A DNA stretch of 64,000 bases from Clostridia bacterium. Lineage in GTDB: Bacteria > Bacillota > Clostridia > Oscillospirales > CAG-272. Position numbers and translations under genes: made by a program. A model generated the notes under the pieces. That model was not told the DNA's origin, did no database searches, and worked only from the letters and a program-made list of their open reading frames with translations. The DNA is taken from NCBI GenBank assembly GCA_017463485.1, contig JAFTPD010000007.1:62001-126000 (forward strand), read 5' to 3'. How positions within the stretch are numbered: position 1 is the stretch's first letter; every line of letters starts with the position of its first letter. Below are positions 26,101-32,861 of this stretch, piece after piece.

Positions 26101-26145
26101 AATTCATTATATCACAAACAAAACAAAATATCAAGGGGTATTTTT
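26064..26145. terminator. 17-bp inverted repeat with large loop, probable nfnB terminator enclosing a promoter
   Basis: AAAAATACCCCTTGATA (26064-26080) is exactly complementary to 26129-26145, with a 48-nt loop. Behind nfnB on the minus strand this gives a stem followed by U residues. The loop and right arm also hold the promoter of the next minus-strand gene, so termination and initiation overlap here. Confidence 0.6.
26106..26134 (-). promoter_or_regulatory. Sigma-A promoter for the leader and small membrane protein
   Basis: On the minus strand, TTGATA (26134-26129) and TATAAT (26111-26106) are 17 nt apart. Transcription would start near 26099, which gives a 5' untranslated region of about 247 nt. 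Confidence 0.75.
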
Positions 26146-26161
26146 TATTTTAAAGATATGT

Positions 26162-27577
26162 TTATTTACTCAGTGCCACGTCGATAGCCTTCGCCGCGAC
26201 TTTGCCCGCGCCCATTGCGGAAATGACGGTTGCCGCGCCCGTTACCGCGTCACCGCCTGCATAGACGGCGCGACGGGAGGTCAGCCCGTCCTCATTTACT
26301 ATAATTCCGCCGCGGCTGTTTACCTCCAGCCCCTCGGTGGTGGATTTTATCAGAGGATTCGGCGACGTTCCGATAGACATAATAACTGTGTCCACCTCAA
26401 TTTCAAACTCGCTGTTTGGTATCTCCACGGGGCGGCGGCGACCCTTAGCATCAGGCTCGCCAAGCTCCATGCGCACGCATTTCATACCCGTAACGAATCC
26501 GTTTTTGGGGTCGCGCAAATCGTCAGGATTGTGATATCCCACGATTTCGGTGGGGTTGCAAAGCAGACGGAATTCGATTCCCTCCTCCTCTGCGTGCTCC
26601 ACCTCCTCGCGGCGCGCGGGAAGCTCATCCATTGATCGGCGGTAGACGATATAAACCTTTTCCGCGCCCAGACGGAGTGCCGTTCTTGCCGCATCCATAG
26701 CGACGTTTCCGCCGCCGACCACCGCGACCTTACCTCCCTTCATAATGGGAGTGTCGGAGTCGGACAGATATGACTTCATCAAATTGCTTCGCGTCAGAAA
26801 TTCGTTTGCAGAATACACGCCGTTCAGCCCCTCGCCGAGTATACCCATAAAGTTGGGAAGACCCGCGCCCGAGCCGATAAACACTGCCTCATATCCCATT
26901 TCAAACAGCTCGTCAACCGTCAAGGTCTTGCCGATAACCACGTTAGTTTGGATTTCAACTCCCAACGCCACCAGTGTATCAACCTCTTTTGCCACGATCT
27001 TTTTTGGCAGACGGAATTCGGGAATACCGTAAACAAGCACGCCGCCCGCGGTATGAAGCGCCTCAAAAACCGTTACCTCATAACCTTTTTTTGCGAGATC
27101 ACCCGCGCAGGTGAGTCCCGAAGGTCCAGAGCCGACGACTGCCACTCTGTGACCGTTGCTCTCGGGGCGCACGGGTGCGTCCGACGCAAACGTGTTGTGC
27201 CAATCTGCGACGAAGCGTTCAAGTCTGCCGATACCCACCGACTCGCCCTTGATGCCGCGCACGCACTTGGACTCGCACTGCGTTTCCTGCGGACAAACAC
27301 GTCCGCAGACGGCGGGCAGAGATGATGATCTATTGATTATCTGATATGCACCCTCAAAATCACCCTCCTTGATTTTGGAGATGAATTCGGGAATATGGAT
27401 CTTAACGGGACAGCCGTCCACGCACGGCATATTTTTGCAGTTAAGGCAGCGCGCCGCCTCGTCGATAGCCTGCTCTTCGCTGTAACCGAGAGCAACCTCG
27501 TCAAAATTGTGGGCGCGCACACTTGCATCCTGCGTAGGCATTACGTTTCTTGTGAGCGACATATTTGCCTTTGCCAT
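26162..27577 (-). CDS. nfnB: NfnB, large subunit of NADH-dependent ferredoxin:NADP+ oxidoreductase (GltD-like)
   Basis: This 471-residue flavoprotein has the glutamate-synthase small-chain architecture: N-terminal iron-sulfur segment (CLNCKNMPCVDGCPVKIHIP, and VCGRVCPQETQCESKCVRG) and two Rossmann nucleotide sites (VAVVGSGPSGLTCAGDLA for FAD, VAVVGGGNVAMDAARTALRLG for NAD(P)). The length matches NfnB, and the partner just upstream is an NfnA-type protein, so the electron-bifurcating transhydrogenase is more likely than a glutamate synthase subunit. The ATG at 27577 is chosen for its GGGAGG ribosome site; it lies 1 nt past the nfnA stop codon. Confidence 0.88.
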   Translation of the reverse strand: MAKANMSLTRNVMPTQDASVRAHNFDEVALGYSEEQAIDEAARCLNCKNMPCVDGCPVKIHIPEFISKIKEGDFEGAYQIINRSSSLPAVCGRVCPQETQCESKCVRGIKGESVGIGRLERFVADWHNTFASDAPVRPESNGHRVAVVGSGPSGLTCAGDLAKKGYEVTVFEALHTAGGVLVYGIPEFRLPKKIVAKEVDTLVALGVEIQTNVVIGKTLTVDELFEMGYEAVFIGSGAGLPNFMGILGEGLNGVYSANEFLTRSNLMKSYLSDSDTPIMKGGKVAVVGGGNVAMDAARTALRLGAEKVYIVYRRSMDELPARREEVEHAEEEGIEFRLLCNPTEIVGYHNPDDLRDPKNGFVTGMKCVRMELGEPDAKGRRRPVEIPNSEFEIEVDTVIMSIGTSPNPLIKSTTEGLEVNSRGGIIVNEDGLTSRRAVYAGGDAVTGAATVISAMGAGKVAAKAIDVALSK

Positions 27578-27578
27578 T

Positions 27579-28433
27579 TCAGCGCACCTCCCCTTTAAAC
27601 AGATTGCAGGTGGCATCATGCGCATGACGCTCAAACTCACCGTACATTCTGCCACGTGACATAGCCTCGTCAAAATCTATCTCGTAGCCATTGAAATCGG
27701 GACCGTCAACGCACGCAAATTTGGTTATTCTTTCGCCGTTGCGGTGGAGCGTTAGCCGACAGCCTCCGCACATCCCCGTACCGTCGATCATAATAGGATT
27801 CATGGAAACGGTGACGGGCGTGCCGTGCGGCTTTGCCGTTGCCACAACGAATTTCATCATGATAAGCGGGCCTATGGTGATTATCATATCGAATTTTTCG
27901 CCCGCTTCAAGCATTTCTCGGAGAGGCGCGGTCACGTTTCCGCGCTCACCGTAAGAGCCGTCGTCGGTCATGACGCGAAGCGTATTTGAGCAAGCCTTAA
28001 ATTCGTCCTCAAGGATAAGCAGATCCTTGTTACGGAAGCCGATAATGCTCGTGACGTCAGCGCCCATATCGTGGAGCGCCTCCGCGATAGGCAGAGCGAT
28101 AGCACAGCCAACGCCGCCGCCAACGATACACACCTTTTTGAGTCCGTCAAGATGAGTCGCAACGCCAAGTGGGCCGACGAAATCCTGCAAATATTCCCCA
28201 GCCTCCTTGTGCGACAGCTTTTCAGTGGTCGCGCCGACGACCTGATAAATGATCTTGACAGCTCCGCGAGTCTTGTCAACACCCGCCACGGTCAGCGGAA
28301 TACGCTCGCCCGTCTGGTCAACGCGTAGGATAATGAACTGTCCCGGCTTTGCCTTGCTTGCTACAAGCGGAGCTTCTATCCAAAGCTGTACCACTGTGGG
28401 ATTGAGTATCTTTTTATCAAGAATTTTATACAT
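27579..28433 (-). CDS. nfnA: NfnA, small flavoprotein subunit of the Nfn transhydrogenase
   Basis: This 284-residue protein is a ferredoxin-NADP reductase-type module: an FAD domain (PGQFIILRVDQTGERIPLTV), an NAD-binding part (KVCIVGGGVGCAIALPIAEAL), and Cys residues MCGGCR plus a downstream FACVDGPDF that would hold a [2Fe-2S] cluster. NfnAB couples NADH and reduced ferredoxin to NADP+ reduction in fermenting anaerobes. Related proteins act with dihydroorotate dehydrogenase or sulfide dehydrogenase, but the adjacent nfnB-like gene favours Nfn. The ATG at 28433 follows a TTGGAGAA ribosome site. Confidence 0.87.
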   Translation of the reverse strand: MYKILDKKILNPTVVQLWIEAPLVASKAKPGQFIILRVDQTGERIPLTVAGVDKTRGAVKIIYQVVGATTEKLSHKEAGEYLQDFVGPLGVATHLDGLKKVCIVGGGVGCAIALPIAEALHDMGADVTSIIGFRNKDLLILEDEFKACSNTLRVMTDDGSYGERGNVTAPLREMLEAGEKFDMIITIGPLIMMKFVVATAKPHGTPVTVSMNPIMIDGTGMCGGCRLTLHRNGERITKFACVDGPDFNGYEIDFDEAMSRGRMYGEFERHAHDATCNLFKGEVR

Positions 28434-28484
28434 TTCTATTCTCCAATCGAAAAATTTGAGGTGCAGACGGGCAAAACAGCCCCG

Positions 28485-28635
28485 CACCGTGCGGTGTTTT
28501 TATTATATCATGAAGCAAAATGTGTGCTTGCACGGACATTTTTGCGAAGTCATCAATAATACAGGCGCACGGCATTGCGCATAGCACGCAGTGCCAAGAC
28601 TTGCGCAGCAAGTCTTGATGTATACATTATAACAC
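28485..28635. repeat. Dispersed intergenic repeat, family A, copy 2
   Basis: Segments such as AGCAAAATG..GTGCTTGCACGGACATTTTTGCG and AAGTCATCAATAA match copy 1 at 10631-10677, and CCAAGACTTGCGCAGCAAGTCTTG is a clean palindrome around the shared GCGCAGCAAG core. On the minus strand the block carries TATAAT at 28507-28502, 69 nt before the nfnA start, so it may supply the nfnA promoter. The 28434-28873 interval has no gene. Confidence 0.7.
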
Positions 28636-28675
28636 ATTTTTGTATATGTTTCAATAGTAAATTTTATAGCTTTAA

Positions 28676-28733
28676 CAAGCAAAAAAGCACTGCTTTTGCA
28701 GTGCTTTTCGCTTGGTGGGGGATGGTGGATTCG
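28676..28733 (-). repeat. 58-bp duplicate of the tRNA-Tyr 3' end and its terminator
   Basis: These 58 nt are identical to 28837-28894, which contains the tRNA-Tyr terminator hairpin, the encoded CCA and the acceptor and T-arm 3' half. The copy ends inside the T-arm, so it is a truncated tRNA fragment and not a second tRNA. The 103 nt between the copies hold no gene. Such direct repeats are typical of integration sites at tRNA 3' ends or of local duplication. Confidence 0.85.
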
Positions 28734-28841
28734 TGACCACATCCTCGCTTCGCTCGGGGCAAGAACCACTTTTAAATCAATATTTTTTCGTATGCTGCGG
28801 TTCTTGCGTCGAGCTCCTCGTCCAACCTACTCTCACCAAGC

Positions 28842-28871
28842 AAAAAAGCACTGCTTTTGCAGTGCTTTTCG
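28842..28871 (-). terminator. Intrinsic terminator of the tRNA-Thr/tRNA-Tyr transcript
   Basis: On the minus strand AAAAGCACTGC and GCAGTGCTTTTTT form an 11-bp stem with an AAAA loop and a U-tract, 3 nt past the encoded CCA of tRNA-Tyr. An identical hairpin is present in the duplicate at 28681-28710. Confidence 0.88.
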
Positions 28872-28873
28872 CT

Positions 28874-28958
28874 TGGTGGGGGATGGTGGATTCGGACCAC
28901 CGAAGTCAGTGACAACAGATTTACAGTCTGCCCCCTTTGGCCGCTCGGGAAATCCCCC
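28874..28958 (-). tRNA. tRNA-Tyr (anticodon GUA)
   Basis: This 85-nt gene folds as a long-variable-arm tRNA. The acceptor stem is GGGGGAT / ATCCCCC, the anticodon loop is CUGUAAA with GUA at 34-36, and the T-arm GGTGGTCCGAATCCACC is present. The CCA end is encoded. The length and the long variable arm fit bacterial tRNA-Tyr. Confidence 0.95.
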
Positions 28959-28962
28959 ATAT

Positions 28963-29037
28963 TGGAGCTGGTGATCGGAGTCGAACCAACAACCTGCTGA
29001 TTACAAATCAGCTGCTCTGCCATTGAGCCACACCAGC
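28963..29037 (-). tRNA. tRNA-Thr (anticodon UGU)
   Basis: This 75-nt gene has the acceptor stem GCTGGTG / CACCAGC with a U discriminator, a D-arm with GGCTCAATGGCAGAGC, and anticodon loop UUUGUAA giving UGU. The T-loop GGTTCGACTCC is normal and CCA is encoded. It lies 4 nt upstream of tRNA-Tyr in the same direction, so the two share a transcript. Confidence 0.95.
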
Positions 29038-29080
29038 AAAACATTTATTCTTTTTGCCCGCTCATTCGCAGAACGGTAGT

Positions 29081-29109
29081 ATTATACCACACTCTTTTCC
29101 CTTTGTCAA
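29081..29109 (-). promoter_or_regulatory. Sigma-A promoter of the tRNA pair
   Basis: On the minus strand, consensus TTGACA (29109-29104) and TATAAT (29086-29081) are separated by 17 nt. The predicted start lies about 37 nt before tRNA-Thr. Confidence 0.9.
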
Positions 29110-29169
29110 TACTTTTTTCGAAAAATCTGACTCTTTTTTTGAGGATTTTTTTAATATTTCTTTTTTCAC

Positions 29170-29198
29170 TTGACAAAAATTGCTTACGGTGCTATAAT
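29170..29198 (+). promoter_or_regulatory. Sigma-A promoter of the 29252-30760 gene
   Basis: Perfect consensus hexamers TTGACA (29170-29175) and TATAAT (29193-29198) are 17 nt apart, which predicts strong expression. An AGGAGG ribosome site (29241-29246) precedes the ATG. Confidence 0.92.
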
Positions 29199-29251
29199 CT
29201 TTCGTGAGGGATAATTTTCTTTATTATTATGTCCCATTATAGGAGGCTTTT

Positions 29252-30760
29252 ATGGTTCTTACCCTGATAATTGTCGGCTACATACTTATTTCCGCCGGCC
29301 TGTACGCCCTCTCTGCCCGCAAGCACACTTGGATGGGCAGTGCTATGCGTACCGTTTTGATAATCGTTTCTGTTGTTCTTTCCTGCTTGATTTCTACGGG
29401 CATATCCTCTATATTCGGCGAGTCTATCCACTCCATGATAGTTGAGCCTATGCTCTCGGGTATGGGAGATATCGTTACAAGCGTTCCGCTCCTCGGTAAC
29501 ACACTGACAGCTGTCGCTTCTATGCTTCTCGCACCATTCATTTTTATCGTTATTTTCTCTATTCTCCGTCTGGTGCTCAGCCTTCTCGGCAAGATTCCGG
29601 AGAAGCTTGTTCTCGAAAAATTTGTGCCCAAAAAGCTGCACATTAAATGGATCAGCCCCGTTGTTGGTGCTGTAAACGGTGCTTTGGTAGCTATTATAAC
29701 CATCGTTCCCATCTGCGGCTACATGATGCTTGCATCCGACGTGATCGCGGCTACCGCTACTCTGACCGACGACGGCAACTCCACCGAAACTGTTGAGCTT
29801 GCCGCAGAGGAAGGCGAAGGCGAGGGCGTAAATATTCTTGATTCCCTTGCGACTCTCGGCGAAAATCCTGCGGTTAAGGTAGTCAGCACGGTGGCTTCAC
29901 CCATTTTCGACGCGCTGACCACTGCTGACGTTCCTACGGGACACGCTGACGGCTCGACCGTTAAGTTTACCCTTAGCAAGGACGTTTCAAACATTTTTAA
30001 TATTGTTGACCACGTTACCGTTTTCATGGACGACATGACGAGCGGCACGGTTTCGGATAACACACAGCAGAACATGCACGATCTCAGCGACGCATTTTCA
30101 AAGACCGAGTGGAGCCGTTGCTTTGCAAGTGATACCTTCTCCTCTATGGCAAACGCTTGGCTTGAGGGCGGCGATTTTATGGGCATGGCTGCGCCTGAGC
30201 TGCCTCCTGTATTTGCTCCTACCTTTGACAAGGCACTTGAGGTTATCGGCGACGTTACTCCTGCAACAGTAGACGACGACCTGGACACCATCTTTGACGT
30301 ATTCTACTACTTCCTCAAGGGCGATCTTATGAACGGTGGAGCTGCCTCCAACGACATTATGACCACTCTCGGTGAGGGCGAGATCCTCTCGGGAATCATT
30401 AATACCCTTAACGCAAACGAGCGCTTTGCTCCTCTTGCTGACGAAATCACCGACATGGGTATGCGCGTAGTTGCATCCAGCATCGGTAAGGTTGAGCTTG
30501 GAAGCGACGAGCAGTACGATAAACTCGTCGGCGAGCTGTCCAACTCTCTTAACAGCACTCTTGATATGAGCAAGGAAGAGCGTGACGAGTACGTTAAGGA
30601 GTCCATGAAAACGGCATTCGTTGACTACGGAATGGAAGTCCCCGAGGACGTTGCACTGACCTTCTCCGACAAGATGATAACCGATCTCGGAAGCGACGGT
30701 GAGATCACCGACGAAGAGGTTCACGCTTACCTTGACAGCTACGTTGTAGTTGAGGAATAA
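29252..30760 (+). CDS. Membrane protein with large acidic C-terminal domain, unrecognised
   Basis: The product has 502 residues. The first 180 contain about four hydrophobic helices (about residues 3-20, 32-50, 80-110 and 135-160), an arrangement that recalls CvpA-like proteins, though I cannot confirm the family. The rest is acidic and soluble, and ends with a segment (SDGEITDEEVHAYLDSY) that resembles a degenerate EF-hand-like acidic stretch. It has a consensus promoter, so it should be well expressed. It is the only plus-strand gene in a long minus-strand block and is closed by its own terminator. Confidence 0.75.
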   Translation: MVLTLIIVGYILISAGLYALSARKHTWMGSAMRTVLIIVSVVLSCLISTGISSIFGESIHSMIVEPMLSGMGDIVTSVPLLGNTLTAVASMLLAPFIFIVIFSILRLVLSLLGKIPEKLVLEKFVPKKLHIKWISPVVGAVNGALVAIITIVPICGYMMLASDVIAATATLTDDGNSTETVELAAEEGEGEGVNILDSLATLGENPAVKVVSTVASPIFDALTTADVPTGHADGSTVKFTLSKDVSNIFNIVDHVTVFMDDMTSGTVSDNTQQNMHDLSDAFSKTEWSRCFASDTFSSMANAWLEGGDFMGMAAPELPPVFAPTFDKALEVIGDVTPATVDDDLDTIFDVFYYFLKGDLMNGGAASNDIMTTLGEGEILSGIINTLNANERFAPLADEITDMGMRVVASSIGKVELGSDEQYDKLVGELSNSLNSTLDMSKEERDEYVKESMKTAFVDYGMEVPEDVALTFSDKMITDLGSDGEITDEEVHAYLDSYVVVEE

Positions 30761-30860
30761 TATCTAAAACAGAATAAAAAGCGCAAGGAATTGCCCAACT
30801 TCTCGTAAGGAAGTTTGCTTTCGGCGTGCAAAATTTGCTTCACAATAATCAAATAATAAG

Positions 30861-30890
30861 CCCCGACAGATTTTAATGTCTGTCGGGGTT
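30861..30890 (+). terminator. Intrinsic terminator after the 29252-30760 gene
   Basis: CCCCGACAGA and TCTGTCGGGG form a 10-bp stem with an 8-nt loop, followed by TTTT. It lies about 100 nt after the stop codon. Confidence 0.88.
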
Positions 30891-30933
30891 TTGCGATTTG
30901 CAAAGGTATGCTTCCTATTCTTACTGTCAAATT

Positions 30934-31728
30934 TTATATCATATAAAATTTGAATATTTCCTTTGCCCAACCGAGTGAGGACGGAATGTTTGCATCAAGC
31001 CATTCCACGATTAATAGCATATCCGCAGAGGATAGCGTTCCAATGTGGCTATAAACGCTTCCTTGTGCAACCGATTCGCCTATTGCAATCAATGCGTGGG
31101 CATGGTCGCCGACGGCAACATATTTACCAATCGCGAGTGCGCCTGATGAAAAACAACCTACCGAAAGCGCACCGAAGGATACAAGTCCTACGCTGATCGC
31201 GCCTGCCGCAAGCAAGCCGAGCGCAATAGCGCCTACAGCAAGAAGTCCGAGCGAGAAGGTTCCGGCAGAGATCAGACCAAGGGACAAAATTCCAATGGAA
31301 ATAATACCGAGGGACAACAGTCCAAGAGAGAAAATTCCCTTTGACATAAGTCCAATGGAGAACACTCCCCGCGCCTTAAATCCAATAGCAAAGAATCCGT
31401 GAGCGTTGCGACCGATATGATAAAGTGGCATACCTAACACCATTTTTTCACTCTTGCGTTCGTGAAATTGCTTTTTGAACTTATCCCAAAGCGTTTCGGT
31501 TTCTTTTGGTTTGATATCTTGCTTTTCGGTAATATCCTCGTTTAGTAGATAGTCCATCGAGCAGTCAAACAGCTTTCCCATTTTAATCAGCTTATCGGTT
31601 TCCGGATAGGCTATATCCGACTCCCATTTACTGATGGACTGGCGGGAAACGCCGAGGATGTCGGCAAGCTGCTCTTGTGTGTAATTATATTCTTTTCTGA
31701 GTTTTGATAGCTTTTCGCCAAGTGTCAT
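30934..31728 (-). CDS. XRE-family regulator fused to 20 glycine pentapeptide repeats
   Basis: The product has 264 residues. Residues 5-60 are a Cro/C1-type helix-turn-helix (TQEQLADILGVSRQSISKWE). After a charged linker (65-97), glycine occurs at every fifth position from Gly106 to Gly201, giving 20 units of the form G-hydrophobic-x-S/A-hydrophobic, for example GLLSL, GIISI and GILSL. This regularity suggests a beta-solenoid, perhaps membrane-associated, as a sensing or scaffolding part. A short non-repeat tail follows. The ligand and target genes are unknown; the domain pairing itself is clear. Confidence 0.85.
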   Translation of the reverse strand: MTLGEKLSKLRKEYNYTQEQLADILGVSRQSISKWESDIAYPETDKLIKMGKLFDCSMDYLLNEDITEKQDIKPKETETLWDKFKKQFHERKSEKMVLGMPLYHIGRNAHGFFAIGFKARGVFSIGLMSKGIFSLGLLSLGIISIGILSLGLISAGTFSLGLLAVGAIALGLLAAGAISVGLVSFGALSVGCFSSGALAIGKYVAVGDHAHALIAIGESVAQGSVYSHIGTLSSADMLLIVEWLDANIPSSLGWAKEIFKFYMI

Positions 31729-31950
31729 AATTGTTTTGCTCCTTTATGTTTTCTATCGCCGCGATGTCATCATTGTAGCATGGCAGAAGAAAACATACCA
31801 CCAATCGGGCGTTTCTTTATGTAAACTTGAGGTTGCATATTGGTTTATCTTTCCGTTTTATCGCGCCGGTTTCGCCTTTGTATTACAGCGTTGCAAGCAA
31901 CGCGGGCACAGGGCAAAGCCCATACCCTAAAGATGCGCGAGCTCGTCCAT

Positions 31951-32095
31951 AGGCTCCCTCCGGGAGGGAGCTGTCGCCGCAGGCGACTGAGGGAGAATGC
32001 GTTACTGTAAAGTTAATCTTAACTCAAAGTCACGCAGGCTCCTTCCACCGCTAACGCGGTCCCCCTCCCTCTCGGAGGGAGGCTCTTGGCTAGTT
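31951..32095. repeat. Two inverted copies of a GC-rich dispersed repeat
   Basis: A block AGGCTCCCTCCGGGAGGGAG followed by CTGTCGCCGCAGGCGACTGAGGGAG (31951-31995) is followed by a similar block in opposite orientation (32037-32089, with CTCCCTCTCGGAGGGAGGCTC and ACCGCTAACGCGGT). I recall this repeat type from intergenic regions of gut Clostridia, but cannot check copy number here. The remainder of 31729-32230 shows no supported gene. Confidence 0.65.
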
Positions 32096-32230
32096 CCATT
32101 ATATCACAAAATCGGCAGAAAGAAAAGTCCTTCTGCCGAAATTTGTTTGTCATGGACCGTCGGGGATGCCGGTTCCTACAATTTGTAAATATTCCTTATG
32201 AAAACCAACATAATGCTCGCGCTTTTTATT

Positions 32231-32860
32231 TTAACACGGAGAATTGAGATACCAATCTCCGTTTTCGTATACGAATGAAAGCGTCAGCGTAAATCTTTCG
32301 TCCGCATCATCTTCGTCGTATGCCTCGATCTCCACCCGCACAGTCGTTTCGGTGCTGTCGGACAGGATAGTCATTGTCGCGTAGTCGTAAACCTTCGCGC
32401 CACTCGTCAGCGGTGTGACTGTCGAATTCTGATAAAGGCTTTTTTCGTCCTCTGAATATTTGGGAAGCAGTACCGTTCCAAGCTCCTCTGCGGTGTAACC
32501 CGTGAAAAGCGACTCGTACAACGACTCAAGATATTCGTCGCAATACACCTGCTCTGCCGCCGCCTTTATTTCGTCAATGCTTGAAAACATGGCGTACGGC
32601 TTTACGTATTCGTTACCGTCATCCGCTGCTCCGTAGTACATATTCTGCTTTTGCGCTTCTTCGCCGTCGCGTGAATAAACGGGCAACCCCTCGCCGAAAA
32701 ACACGGTATTTATGTCAGTGGCATTTTCGATAAGGTAAACAAATCTGTCATAAACCGCTGACAGCTGGGGCGGCTGTGGGGCTGAACAGCCCGTGGACAG
32801 GAGCAGACACCCCCCCACAACCAACGTCAAAAAGCTTTTGATAAATATGAGCTTTTTCAA
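32231..32860 (-). CDS. Small predicted lipoprotein downstream of gyrA
   Basis: The product has 209 residues. A hydrophobic signal segment (residues 8-24) ends at Cys25 in LLSTGC, a loose lipobox. The mature part is acidic and beta-rich, ending in a VYENGDWYLNSPC segment similar to the end of NTF2-like or DUF-type secreted domains. The start is TTG, 1 nt after the gyrA stop codon, with a GGAGAG ribosome site inside the gyrA end, so it is cotranscribed with gyrA. Function is not recognised. Confidence 0.78.
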   Translation of the reverse strand: MKKLIFIKSFLTLVVGGCLLLSTGCSAPQPPQLSAVYDRFVYLIENATDINTVFFGEGLPVYSRDGEEAQKQNMYYGAADDGNEYVKPYAMFSSIDEIKAAAEQVYCDEYLESLYESLFTGYTAEELGTVLLPKYSEDEKSLYQNSTVTPLTSGAKVYDYATMTILSDSTETTVRVEIEAYDEDDADERFTLTLSFVYENGDWYLNSPC

Positions 32861-32861
32861 T

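Noticed and set aside
26162-27577. Glutamate synthase small subunit (GltD)
   Set aside because: The sequence type fits, but no GltB large subunit is adjacent and an NfnA-type gene is directly upstream, so NfnB is preferred.
28676-28740. A second tRNA-Tyr gene
   Set aside because: Only the 3' acceptor and half of the T-arm are present; the anticodon and D-arm are missing, so it is a truncated duplicate.
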